A stretch of 64,000 bases of DNA from Saccharopolyspora elongata (lineage in GTDB: Bacteria; Actinomycetota; Actinomycetes; Mycobacteriales; Pseudonocardiaceae), in NCBI RefSeq assembly GCF_004348985.1, contig NZ_SMKW01000002.1, positions 62,001 to 126,000 on the forward strand, in the 5' to 3' direction. A program made the position numbers and the translations under genes. Shown piece by piece: positions 26,873-35,401 of the stretch (positions within the stretch are counted from its first letter, which is position 1; each line of letters starts with the position of its first letter). The notes under the pieces are model-generated. The model was given only the letters and a program-made list of their open reading frames with translations. It was not told the origin of the DNA and searched no databases.

Positions 26873-28834
26873 TCACAGTCCGGCTGGGCAGATCCGCTGC
26901 GGCGCGCCACCGTCCAGTACCGCGTCCACGCATCCGGCGGGAAGTCCGTCGTGGGGTTGCGTGGAGAAGTTCGCGGTGACGGTCAGCGCGCCGTTGCCGA
27001 TGTTGGTCCGCTGCACCCGATGATCGGGGGTGAGCCAGCGGAAGTCCGTCATCGGCTGGGTGGCGGCGGCCTTGTGTAGTGGTTCGAAGTACTGCTGCAG
27101 GTCGGCGATCTGTTTTCCGTGGCTGTCCAGTTCGGCCTTGTTGAGGACGAGGTTCAGCGGCGTGTTGTACAGCATCGCCAGCATGGCGCGGTCGCGGGCC
27201 TGGTCCGGAAGCTTGGACCAGGACAGCTCCCAGCGGTCGGTGCTGATGACCGAGTCGTGCAGCACCGTTTGGTACAGCGGCACTCGGAATTGCGGGTCGA
27301 ACATGGCCTTGGCCAGATTCGCGGGCAGGTGCACCGGTTTGAAGAAGAACTCCGGGGCGCCTTGCGGGGCGTATCCACCCCAGGTCTGGCGGTCCTTCTG
27401 CAGGGCCCACAGCCCGTCGGCGACCGGGGTTTGCGAGCCGTGGTTGTAGGACAGCACGCGGTTGGCCCACGCCCCGGCTTTTTCCGAGCCCAGGACGAGC
27501 TTCTGATCGCCGGAAAGCCATTCCATCCGGTCTAGGCGGTTAGTGCGGTCGGTGGCTTTGTCCATGGGGTGCTGCGGGCTGTGATCGGTGTGTAGTTCGC
27601 CTGCGGCGTCGACGTCAAGGAAGTAGCTCGTGGCGCCGTTGGCGGTCATCTGCCGGGTGCGGTCGGCCATGTAGTGCTCGCGTGGCTCGGTGCGCTGGAA
27701 CGCCTCGGAACTCAGGTAGCACCCGCGTCCGCCGAAGCCTGTCACGATCTTGCCCTGCGCGTCGCGGACGCAGGCGTCCTGCCATACCGGGGCGGGCCAG
27801 CGTGACGAAGGGTTGTCGGCGGTGTTCGGGTCTTGGGCGTTGGCCCACGAGTCGTAGGGGCCGACCAGGTATCCGGCCTGCTTGGCGGCGTCGACCGCCT
27901 GCTTGCTCATCGGCTGGTCGTCGGCGTCGTAGCCCAGCCACATGCGCCCCAGGCCGAGTCCGCGCATCCGGTTGATGCCTTCCGGGGTACGCGCCTGCCC
28001 CCAGGCGTAGGCGTGGAAGGCGCCGACGAGCTTGCCGACCTCGGGATTCCGGTCGATCTTGGTGCGCAGAGGTTCGATCCCACCGTGGTGGCTCAGCCAG
28101 TCCCGGTAGTCGCGGGCGGAGGCCACCGGGGACCCATCGGTCAGGGCGAACGACACCGTGTAGTCCATCGTGGACTCCTTCGGTGCGAACTCGTGCACCG
28201 CTTCGGTGCGCAGACGCCCCTTGGCGGAGGCGAACCGCAGTGAGGTGCCGATGTCGGACTGGGCGATGTAGCTGGACCCGTGCCCCTCCTGGCTGGTGCC
28301 CCAGAACGGCATCGTCAGCCCATCGACCATGCCCAGCTCCGTCCCGGTGAGCCCGCCGCTCTCGGAGTTCCAGAACGGGTCGGCCACCGGCACCGACAAG
28401 CCCTCCCCGTGCGGGATCTGCACCTCGTGCACGGTCGGGTCGGTGCCGGTCACCGGCCAGGTCATCGAGCCCTGCTCGTCGGCGTGCACGGTCATCTCCA
28501 GCCGCCCGTCCCGTGGGGTGGCGGTCACGGTCAGGCCCTTGGCCGGGTAGCGCCACGTCGCCTTGCCGTCGCTGGTTGTGACCTCGGTCGCCGTGCCCGG
28601 CGCTTCGGCGGCCGGAGCCGACAGCTGCCACCTCGTCCCGTCGGCGGCCTCGGCGCGCACGCCCAGCGACGTGGTGTCGACCACGGCCTTGCCGCCGGCG
28701 ACCGGGACGGCGACCTGCTGTCCGTTCACTTCGATCTCGGGCCGGTCGGCCGCTGAGGCGTTGGAGCACGCGGTCGTCGCCGCGCACAGCACGCCCAGCA
28801 GCCCGGCCAGTCGGATTGCGTTGTTGCGTATCAC
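26873..28834 (-). CDS. Secreted glycoside-hydrolase-like lipoprotein
   Basis: A 653-residue protein with a lipoprotein signal (hydrophobic IRLAGLLGVLCAATTAC, lipobox cysteine near residue 22), an N-terminal beta-sandwich-like region to about 260, then a TIM-barrel-type region with GLGLGRMWLGYDADDQP, LVGPYDSWANAQ, ATSYFLDVDAAGELHTDHSP and LVLGSEKAGAWAN. The Asp/Glu-rich barrel strands resemble glycosidases of the GH101/DUF5696 kind, and I infer action on a surface polysaccharide or glycoprotein. The start is GTG 28834; upstream frame extension lies in the promoter. It is divergent from a two-component system, with a direct-repeat operator in the 72-bp gap, and is followed by the EEP gene. Confidence 0.72.
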   Translation of the reverse strand: MIRNNAIRLAGLLGVLCAATTACSNASAADRPEIEVNGQQVAVPVAGGKAVVDTTSLGVRAEAADGTRWQLSAPAAEAPGTATEVTTSDGKATWRYPAKGLTVTATPRDGRLEMTVHADEQGSMTWPVTGTDPTVHEVQIPHGEGLSVPVADPFWNSESGGLTGTELGMVDGLTMPFWGTSQEGHGSSYIAQSDIGTSLRFASAKGRLRTEAVHEFAPKESTMDYTVSFALTDGSPVASARDYRDWLSHHGGIEPLRTKIDRNPEVGKLVGAFHAYAWGQARTPEGINRMRGLGLGRMWLGYDADDQPMSKQAVDAAKQAGYLVGPYDSWANAQDPNTADNPSSRWPAPVWQDACVRDAQGKIVTGFGGRGCYLSSEAFQRTEPREHYMADRTRQMTANGATSYFLDVDAAGELHTDHSPQHPMDKATDRTNRLDRMEWLSGDQKLVLGSEKAGAWANRVLSYNHGSQTPVADGLWALQKDRQTWGGYAPQGAPEFFFKPVHLPANLAKAMFDPQFRVPLYQTVLHDSVISTDRWELSWSKLPDQARDRAMLAMLYNTPLNLVLNKAELDSHGKQIADLQQYFEPLHKAAATQPMTDFRWLTPDHRVQRTNIGNGALTVTANFSTQPHDGLPAGCVDAVLDGGAPQRICPAGL

Positions 28835-28857
28835 GCCCGTCAGAGTCAGCGCCGCAG

Positions 28858-28875
28858 ATGAGAGTTCGATGAGAG
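28858..28875. promoter_or_regulatory. Direct-repeat operator for the OmpR-type regulator
   Basis: ATGAGAG occurs twice, at 28858-28864 and 28869-28875, with an 11-bp period; on the minus strand it reads CTCTCAT-CGAA-CTCTCAT. Tandem half-sites one helical turn apart are the usual target of OmpR/PhoB-type regulators. It lies between the lipoprotein start and the response regulator start, so it could control both. Confidence 0.65.
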
Positions 28876-28890
28876 CCGCAATGGGCGCGG

Positions 28891-28896
28891 TAGCAT
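28891..28896 (+). promoter_or_regulatory. -10 element of the two-component operon, probably leaderless
   Basis: TAGCAT fits the actinobacterial TAnnnT -10 box and ends ten bases before the GTG start at 28907. No ribosome binding site precedes that GTG, so transcription and translation probably begin at or very near the same base. Confidence 0.5.
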
Positions 28897-28906
28897 CGCC
28901 AGCATT

Positions 28907-29578
28907 GTGCGTGTGCTTGTGGTCGAAGACGATTCCATCGTGCGGGACGCCGTGCTGCGCGGCCTGGAGACCGAAGGTTATGAGGTTCGCTCCGCCGCCG
29001 ACGGTGCGAAGGCGTTGGCCGAGATCTCCCGGTGGCGACCGGAGGCGATCCTGCTCGACCTGCTGATGCCGTTCATGGACGGCCTGACGATGTGCGAGCG
29101 GCTGCGTGCGCACGGTGACCGGACCCCGATCCTGGTGCTGACCGCTCGGGACGCGGTAGGCGACCGGATCGCCGGACTGGACGCGGGCGCCGACGACTAC
29201 CTCGTCAAACCATTCGACCTCGACGAACTGCTCGCACGCCTGCGGGCACTGCTGCGCCGCAGCTACCCCGCCGACGACGTGGTGCTGCGCTTCGCCGACC
29301 TCAGCATGGACACCGCCGCACACCGGGTGCGGCGCGGCGACCGGGTGGTAGATCTGAGCCGCACCGAGTTCGCGCTGCTGGAGGTGCTGTTGCGCAACGC
29401 CGAGCAGGTGTTGCCGCGCGAGACGATCACCGAACGGGTGTGGGGCCGGGACTTCGGACCGGCGTCGAACTCCCTGCAGGTTTACGTCCGCTACCTGCGT
29501 CACAAGCTAGAGGCCGCAGGCGAGCCGCGACTGGTCCACACCGTGCGCGGCATCGGCTACCGGCTCGGTGCGCCGTGA
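28907..29578 (+). CDS. Response regulator, OmpR family
   Basis: A 223-residue response regulator. The receiver domain (1-120) has the acidic pocket VVEDD, the phospho-acceptor Asp in LLDLLMPFMDG near residue 49, the Thr in VLTARD and the Lys in DDYLVKPFD. The winged-helix DNA-binding domain (about 128-222) has LSRTEFALLEVLLRN and VYVRYLRHKLE. The family resembles MprA. The start is GTG 28907, apparently leaderless. Its stop overlaps the start of the histidine kinase. The direct repeats just upstream are its probable autoregulatory site, shared with the divergent lipoprotein operon. Confidence 0.94.
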   Translation: MRVLVVEDDSIVRDAVLRGLETEGYEVRSAADGAKALAEISRWRPEAILLDLLMPFMDGLTMCERLRAHGDRTPILVLTARDAVGDRIAGLDAGADDYLVKPFDLDELLARLRALLRRSYPADDVVLRFADLSMDTAAHRVRRGDRVVDLSRTEFALLEVLLRNAEQVLPRETITERVWGRDFGPASNSLQVYVRYLRHKLEAAGEPRLVHTVRGIGYRLGAP

Positions 29579-30918
29579 GGCGCAGACGTCCACTACGGCT
29601 GCGGATCGCCGTGGCCACCGCAGCGTCGGTGGCAGTGGCGGTAGTCGGCATGGCGCTGGCCGGTTACGCGATCATGGCCCACGAACTCGACCGGTCGCTC
29701 AACCTCGGCCTGACACGCGAGGTCACCCGACTGGCACGACAGGAGCAGGCGTCACCGGGTGCATGGTCGCCATCCGGCCCGTGCGTATTCCTCGCCGCTC
29801 CGGCGTGCGTACAAAAAGTCACCGCGGACGGCCACATCGACGGCGAGGGCGAACTCCCGGTGGACCGGCGCACCCTCGACGTCGCAACCGGCCGCGCGGA
29901 GGCATACTTCAGCGACATCACCCTGCAAGGGCACCCGGTGCGGATGCTGACCGCACCCCTGGCACCGGGCAGAGCCGTCGAAGTCGCGGTGCGATCCGAC
30001 CGGGTCGACGAAAGCCTGCACCGGATCAGCCTGGCGCTGCTCGCCGCCGGGTCGGTCGGCGTCGTGCTCGCCGCCGCGGCGGGTTTCACCGTGGCACGCA
30101 CCGGACTCGCACCCGTGGCCGCGCTCACCAGAACCGCCGAGCACATCGCCCGCACCCGCGACCCCGAACACCGCATCGAGCCCCGCGGGGACGACGAAAT
30201 CGGCCGCCTGGCAACGAGCTTCAACACGATGCTCGACGAACTTCAGCAGGCACTGAGCGCGTTGCGGGATTCCCTGGACACGCAACGGCGCCTCGTCGCC
30301 GACGCCTCGCACGAACTGCGGACCCCGGTGACCGGATTGCGCACCAACATCGACCTGCTCGCCCGCGCCGACCGGCTGACCCTCCACCAGCGAGAGCAGA
30401 CGATCGAGGCACTGCGCACCCAGACGGACGAGCTGACGGGACTGGTCACCGACCTGATCGACCTGGCACGCGGTGACGAGCCCGCCGCCCCGGAGGACAC
30501 CGAAGACGTGCGGCTGGACAAGCTGGTCGAGCAATGCGCGGACAACGCGCGGAAACGCCACCCGGACCTGTCGTTCGACACCGACCTGCAGCCCACCGTG
30601 GTCGACGGAGTTCCCCGAACCCTCGCCCGCGCGGTCACGAACCTGCTGGCCAACGCGGCGAAATTCAGCCCACCCGGCGGCTCGGTCCAGGTCCGGTTGC
30701 GAGACCGCGAACTGGTCGTCCGCGACCACGGCCCCGGCATCGCCGAAGACGACCTCCCCCGCGTCTTCGACCGCTTCTACCGTGCACCAGACGCACGCGA
30801 CCTACCCGGATCCGGTCTCGGCTTGGCGATCGTACGGCAAGTCGCCAACGCCCACGGCGCAACAGTCACCGCCGAAACCCCACCGGGAGGCGGAGCACTG
30901 CTCCGACTCCGCTTTTGA
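29575..30918 (+). CDS. Sensor histidine kinase (MprB-like)
   Basis: A 447-residue membrane kinase. Transmembrane helices lie at about residues 10-30 and 150-170, with an extracytoplasmic sensor loop of about 120 residues that carries two cysteines (PCVFLAAPACVQK). HAMP follows (about 170-225), then the phospho-acceptor His in DASHELRTPVTGLRTNI near 245, the N-box NLLANAAKFSPPGG, and the G-boxes DHGPGIAEDD and GSGLGLAIV. The start is GTG 29575, overlapping the regulator stop (GTGA). It likely senses an envelope state and, through its partner, controls the divergent glycosidase-lipoprotein/EEP operon. The sensor signal is unknown. Confidence 0.93.
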   Translation: MRRRRPLRLRIAVATAASVAVAVVGMALAGYAIMAHELDRSLNLGLTREVTRLARQEQASPGAWSPSGPCVFLAAPACVQKVTADGHIDGEGELPVDRRTLDVATGRAEAYFSDITLQGHPVRMLTAPLAPGRAVEVAVRSDRVDESLHRISLALLAAGSVGVVLAAAAGFTVARTGLAPVAALTRTAEHIARTRDPEHRIEPRGDDEIGRLATSFNTMLDELQQALSALRDSLDTQRRLVADASHELRTPVTGLRTNIDLLARADRLTLHQREQTIEALRTQTDELTGLVTDLIDLARGDEPAAPEDTEDVRLDKLVEQCADNARKRHPDLSFDTDLQPTVVDGVPRTLARAVTNLLANAAKFSPPGGSVQVRLRDRELVVRDHGPGIAEDDLPRVFDRFYRAPDARDLPGSGLGLAIVRQVANAHGATVTAETPPGGGALLRLRF

Positions 30919-31086
30919 ACCAGCCAGTAAGCGTCGCACCGGAACCCGACAGTTTCGGCTTCTCCTCCAAGACAGGGGCTGAGTAGTAGCGGTACAGGAG
31001 CCTTTCAGAGATCGGCAACCGGACGCGCTGATGCGTCGCTCCCGAGCCAACCCGCACGAGGAACGGGGTGAGTCCGACCAAGGCAG

Positions 31087-31326
31087 TTAGCCATCGACCG
31101 GTAGGTAATGACTTGCTTCCATGTCCAGGAGACGTCGCTCGGTCGGCCGCAGCCCGTGCACCCGATCCCATCGAGTCAACCGCATCTCGCCCTCGCTCCA
31201 CTCGATGCAGCTTGCGGCGTTGACAACCACGGTGAAGAAGCGCCAGGTGTCGCGCGGCCGCCACCCGCTCGTTGCCTCGACCGAGGCCGTGGTCGCCTCG
31301 CGTTGCGATTCGTCGACGTCCACCAC
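31087..31326 (-). CDS. Small hypothetical protein, doubtful
   Basis: A 79-residue frame starting MVDVDESQREATTASVEATS, with a protein-like middle (RDTWRFFTVVVNAASCIEW). I recognise no domain. Its start lies near a recombinase remnant and no clear ribosome binding site is seen, so it may be part of a decayed gene. Confidence 0.3.
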   Translation of the reverse strand: MVDVDESQREATTASVEATSGWRPRDTWRFFTVVVNAASCIEWSEGEMRLTRWDRVHGLRPTERRLLDMEASHYLPVDG

Positions 31327-31388
31327 GTGGCCCGGCCTCGATCAAGCACTCGCGGCGGTGCGAAGCGGCGGCACCCTGGTGGTCCCTG
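31323..31388 (+). mobile_element. Serine recombinase (resolvase) fragment
   Basis: One frame reads WPGLDQALAAVRSGGTLVVPE, the resolvase catalytic-domain segment that precedes KLDRLARS. In this copy it stops before that helix, and the N-terminal serine region and DNA-binding domain are missing. It is a dead trace of a mobile element. Confidence 0.55.
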
Positions 31389-31546
31389 AGGGGACGGGTG
31401 CTTTTGGAATGAGATGGGGGAGCGGATCGAGCCGTTGCCGCCGGCTACGCAGGACATCTGCTGCTCATCGAACTGTGGGCGTGCGAGCCGCCGCTCCTGT
31501 GGAGACACTGGGTCGCCGAGGCGGAGCAATACGAAAGGGCCTGATC

Positions 31547-32011
31547 ATGTCTGATGTCGAGCCGATTCCGTCGGGCTTTCCGCGGGTGACTCCGTATCTG
31601 CACGTTGACGGCGCGGCTGCTGCGATCGACTTCTACTGCAACGTGCTCGGCGCGCGCGAGCGGATGCGCATGCCCGCCCCCGGCGGCAAGGTCGGCCATG
31701 CCGAGTTGGAGCTTGGAAACTCGATCATCATGTTGGCTGACGAGTTCCCGGACCAGGGTGTTCTCGGCCCGAAAACCGTCGGTGGTGCTTCGATGACGCT
31801 CTACGTCTACGTCGAGGATGTGGACAGCGTCTTCGACCGGGCCCTGAAGTCAGGCGCCAACTCCGTGAAGCCAGTGGTGAACGAGTTCTACGGGGATCGT
31901 ACGGGACAGTTCGAGGACCCGTTCGGGCACCGATGGAATGTCGCCACGCACGTTGAGGACGTCTCGGAGGAGGAGATGGCTAAGCGGATGGCCCAGGCGA
32001 CAGAGTCCTGA
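31547..32011 (+). CDS. VOC (glyoxalase/bleomycin resistance) family protein
   Basis: A 154-residue protein of the vicinal oxygen chelate superfamily, PhnB/YdeM-like type. Two beta-alpha-beta-beta-beta modules are visible: VTPYLHVDGAAAAIDFYCNV at the start, GHAELELGNSIIMLADE, then TLYVYVEDVDSVFDRAL and FYGDRTGQFEDPFGHRWNVA at the end. Members either bind drugs or act as metal-dependent isomerases or dioxygenases; the sequence does not decide which. ATG 31547 is preceded by AAAGGG. It stands alone between recombinase and TetR remnants, yet is intact, so it may have arrived or survived separately. Confidence 0.85.
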   Translation: MSDVEPIPSGFPRVTPYLHVDGAAAAIDFYCNVLGARERMRMPAPGGKVGHAELELGNSIIMLADEFPDQGVLGPKTVGGASMTLYVYVEDVDSVFDRALKSGANSVKPVVNEFYGDRTGQFEDPFGHRWNVATHVEDVSEEEMAKRMAQATES

Positions 32012-32125
32012 GCGTGCTTCACCTGGCGCGCGTCGTAGTCGGCCGGCAGTTTTCCGATTCGAGCGACTGGCTTGAGGGGCGAAGCCGGGCGGAGGTAGCC
32101 GCCGACGAACTCACACCGCGCCTGT

Positions 32126-32503
32126 CTAACGCGGCACGGGAGGCGAACCTCGGTGGCGCACCTGGCCGTCGCACCCGTCGCGCCTCACACCGTGGCGTAG
32201 GTCGTCGATGGTCGGCTGGTTTCGCTCGGCGAGTGCGATGAGCTGGTCGAATACGGCGATGGCCTCGCGCAGCTCGCCGTGGGCGACGCGCACCGTCGGG
32301 TGGTTCGCGTCGTGGACCTGCTCGGCCAGAACGTGGAGCAGTGACCGGAACTCGTACAGGATCGAGTGGTTCACGGCGCCGTAGCAGCCTAGGTCGTCGC
32401 TGATCTGATGAGGCGTCTGCCGCTGAACTGCACTGACTGCGGCCTGGAGCGCATCGCGGGCCTGGTACAGCATCTCAAGCGGGTGCTCCATGGGGGTGCT
32501 CAT
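32126..32503 (-). CDS. Hypothetical helical protein
   Basis: A 125-residue protein, mainly alpha-helical, starting MSTPMEHPLEMLYQARDALQ, with GGGAGAG upstream. The body (residues 10-100) has regular Leu/Ala heptads and three short histidine-containing stretches (HSILYEFRSLLHVL). The last ~20 residues are Arg/Gly-rich and may be an unnatural tail in this debris region. I recognise no family. Confidence 0.5.
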   Translation of the reverse strand: MSTPMEHPLEMLYQARDALQAAVSAVQRQTPHQISDDLGCYGAVNHSILYEFRSLLHVLAEQVHDANHPTVRVAHGELREAIAVFDQLIALAERNQPTIDDLRHGVRRDGCDGQVRHRGSPPVPR

Positions 32504-32695
32504 GACGCTCTCCCGTTCTGCGCGCGTCGGGGCTTACATGATGCAGACCCGCACAGGAGAGCGAGCTAGGGAACAAATGCCCCACTTGTGTGAGTGTGGG
32601 GGTGGGCTGGTGGCGATTGGTAACGCTCCAACGCAGGTCGAGCAGCAGTGGCTGACCCGGCTGATCCTTCAGCACAACGCGGAGCTCGGGAGCCG

Positions 32696-32880
32696 GTCAC
32701 CCGGCGCTCGGTCGTCGCGGGTACTGGCCTGTCGACCATGGCCGTCTACACCTACTTCGGCGGGATGGACGGTCTGTGGCAGGCGATGCGCCAGGGGGGT
32801 CACCCCGCCTGGCCGCCAGGCTCGACGCCGTCACGCTGACAGCGGACCCGGTCCAGGACCTCGCAGGGCGCGGGCGAGCG
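32696..32880 (+). pseudogene. TetR regulator remnant
   Basis: TGLSTMAVYTYFGGMDGLWQ is the recognition helix region of a TetR protein. The continuation RLAARLDAVTLTADPVQDLA appears in a different frame from 32806. The beginning of the DNA-binding domain and nearly all of the ligand domain are gone, so it is a dead fragment. Confidence 0.65.
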
Positions 32881-33025
32881 CCGACGCCTCATCAACGACT
32901 TCATCGCCTCGACCTCTCCCAGGACTTGAACTCCTATCCTCAGTCAAGCCTTTCCGGAGAGTCAGCATCGCCGAGGACGTTCACGACGCGCGTCTCCCTT
33001 TGGCTTGTCAGGAATTCCTCACGCG

Positions 33026-33210
33026 GATGGCCAAAGTTCTCGACGAACAGCGGTGGATGTGGCCGGCCAGCCGAACAGGTCGACCACATCCTGCCCCTGA
33101 GCCGGGGTGGCGCGATGCTCGACTACGCCAACGCGCAATCACTGTGTACTGGCTGCCACGACCGCAAGACCCGCGCCGAGAACGTGCGGAGGCAGCGAAA
33201 ACTGCGATGA
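33026..33210 (+). pseudogene. HNH endonuclease remnant
   Basis: The end of an HNH nuclease is readable: CGRPAEQVDHILPLSRGG and then NAQSLCTGCHDRKTRAEN, giving the H of DHI, the N and the C-x2-C zinc pair. The preceding segment MAKVLDEQRWM is in another frame, and the first zinc cysteine pair is incomplete at the break. Phage or plasmid HNH genes look like this. Confidence 0.65.
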
Positions 33211-33363
33211 CGCAGAGCACCGGATTGTTAGGATCCTCGTACTGGCGGAGTGCGTGGCAGACGATTCCCCTGACCCCGCAACAATGTTGAGTCTGTCCGA
33301 ATAGGACACTTCGCGGCGCCGGAACCAGGCGGCACGAGCCGGCGAGGGCAGCAGAGGGCGTCG

Positions 33364-33910
33364 CTAGTCCGAGTAGCCGGGTGGCAGGGGAGTGGGGCGC
33401 AGGGCGCGATCCATTCCCGCGGCGACGAATTCCGACACCGCTGCCACCGCGTGCTGCCGGAGGAGCATCACCACCCGCGGATCGGACGACGTCTCCAGGA
33501 CCCGCACGCCGTCGGGAAGGGGCTCGACCTGCAGGTCGATCTGCGCGTGGTGCTCGAAGAGCTCCGCGAACAGCGGGTCGAGCTGGCGGATCGCGTCGCC
33601 GCGCGCCAGCCGCCACCGCATCCGCTCGACGTGGGTGCGGAGGTTCGCGGCGACGTCCCGGTTGGCGCTGGTGGTGGTGGCCCGGACCCCGTAGGAGTAG
33701 TGGTCCACCGTCCGTGCGATCTCCTGGTGGTGGACCAGGAGCTCGTGGATGATCCGCACGTCGCGCTCCAGATCCGGGTCCGTCTTCGGGTCCGGGGTCA
33801 GCATCCAAGGCGGTACCCCTCCCTGCTCCTCCTGCTGCGCGCACCCGGGCAGCGGCACCGCGATGGCGGCGGCCAGGGCCAGGAATACGCGTCGCGAGCA
33901 TGCGCGGTGC

Positions 33911-33921
<11 letters not shown>
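33364..33921 (-). CDS. Tat-type lipoprotein, histidine-containing tandem-repeat family
   Basis: A 185-residue exported lipoprotein. The N-terminus has twin arginines (CSRRVFLAL) and a lipobox ending LPGC near residue 27, so Tat export is likely. The mature part has two similar helical halves: HELLVHHQEIARTVDHYSYG with VRATTTSANRDVAANLRTHV, then LFAELFEHHAQIDLQVEPLP with VRVLETSSDPRVVMLLRQHA. This is an uncharacterised family of paired His-bearing helices, reminiscent of heme or metal binding, but that is inference. Its start overlaps by 11 bp the end of the phosphoribosyltransferase gene, so the two are co-transcribed. Confidence 0.78.
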
Positions 33922-34576
<655 letters not shown>

Positions 34577-34702
34577 GGTGGTACCCCCTCCGCCCGAGCA
34601 TGGCCCGGCGAGAGCCGGGGGCACAGGGGCATCGGTACTCAGCCGCGGCTTCCATCCCGTCGAACAGGTTCGCGACCGTCCTGGGTGCGCATCGGTCAGC
34701 GG

Positions 34703-35299
34703 TCAGACGAGGTGGCCGAACACGACCAGGTTGTCCTCATAGCTGCGGCGCGTCTCGTCGAAGTCCCCGCCGCAGGTGATCAACCGGATCTCGGGGCGCG
34801 CCACGTCGCCGTACACGGCCTCGGTCGGGAACCGGTCTTTGGCGAACCGTTCGACGCGGTCGACGACGTAGGTGACCCGTGACCCGTCCCGGCGGTCGAC
34901 CTGGATCTGGTCACCGGGACGGAGGTCGCGCAGCCGGTAGAACACGCCGGCTTCGGTGTAGGAGTCGACGTGGCCGAGCACGACGAAGGGGCCGATCTCG
35001 CCCGCGCCGGGCCCGCCGTCGTACCAGCCCGCCTGCCCGGGTTTCTCGATCGGGGGAACCTGCACCGTGCCGTCCGCGTTCAGGCCGAGCGGGACGAGCG
35101 TCGACGCCACCCGGATGGCCGGGATCGCGATCCCGGTCGGGTGGGGATCGCCCGGGGCGGCCGTCGCCGGTCCGGGCGGGACCGGTCCGGCGGCCGCGAT
35201 CGGCGGCGGCGTGGAATCAGCGTCCGCCGGGCCGAAGAACGCCGAGCCGGCCGCGGTGATCAGCAAGATGCACCACATGGCCAGAACTGCGGGCCGCAT
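34703..35299 (-). CDS. Class F-like sortase
   Basis: A 198-residue sortase with an N-terminal membrane anchor (about residues 3-22), a Pro/Ala-rich linker to about 60 and a catalytic beta-barrel. The active-site His is in VVLGHVDSY, the Cys in LITCGGDF near residue 175, and an Arg near SYEDNLVV. Sortases cut a sorting signal and attach the protein to the cell wall. ATG 35297-35299 is used; GTG 35308 is an in-frame alternative. The likely substrate is encoded just upstream at 35402-36001, with a strong palindrome in between. Confidence 0.88.
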   Translation of the reverse strand: MRPAVLAMWCILLITAAGSAFFGPADADSTPPPIAAAGPVPPGPATAAPGDPHPTGIAIPAIRVASTLVPLGLNADGTVQVPPIEKPGQAGWYDGGPGAGEIGPFVVLGHVDSYTEAGVFYRLRDLRPGDQIQVDRRDGSRVTYVVDRVERFAKDRFPTEAVYGDVARPEIRLITCGGDFDETRRSYEDNLVVFGHLV

Positions 35300-35351
35300 G
35301 CTCCCCACCCCCGCCGTTTCCGGTGCCCGCGCCGATCGCGGGCCTTCGCGG

Positions 35352-35393
35352 GGAATGGTGGTGCGCGCTTCTCGAAGCGCGCACCACCATTCC
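35352..35393. repeat. 20-bp perfect inverted repeat (42-bp palindrome)
   Basis: The arms 35352-35371 and 35374-35393 are perfect reverse complements (left arm GGAATGGTGGTGCGCGCTTC), separated by TC only. It lies between the wall-protein stop and the sortase start on the same strand. As RNA it would form a long hairpin, so it may terminate or attenuate transcription between the two genes, or be a mobile intergenic repeat. Confidence 0.85.
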
Positions 35394-35401
35394 GATTCGG
35401 G

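Larger units (their letters stand above)
30919..31546. other. Mostly non-coding debris stretch
   Basis: This 628-bp stretch has no convincing intact gene. It holds a possible small minus-strand frame (31087-31326) and a serine-recombinase fragment (31323-31388), described separately. Part of the minus frame near 31000-31080 also reads as protein-like (ALVGLTPFLVRVGSGATHQR) but matches nothing I know. Confidence 0.5.

Noticed and set aside
33026-33210. HNH nuclease as part of a defence island
   Set aside because: The gene is broken and its neighbours are other fragments; no restriction, toxin-antitoxin or similar partner is present.
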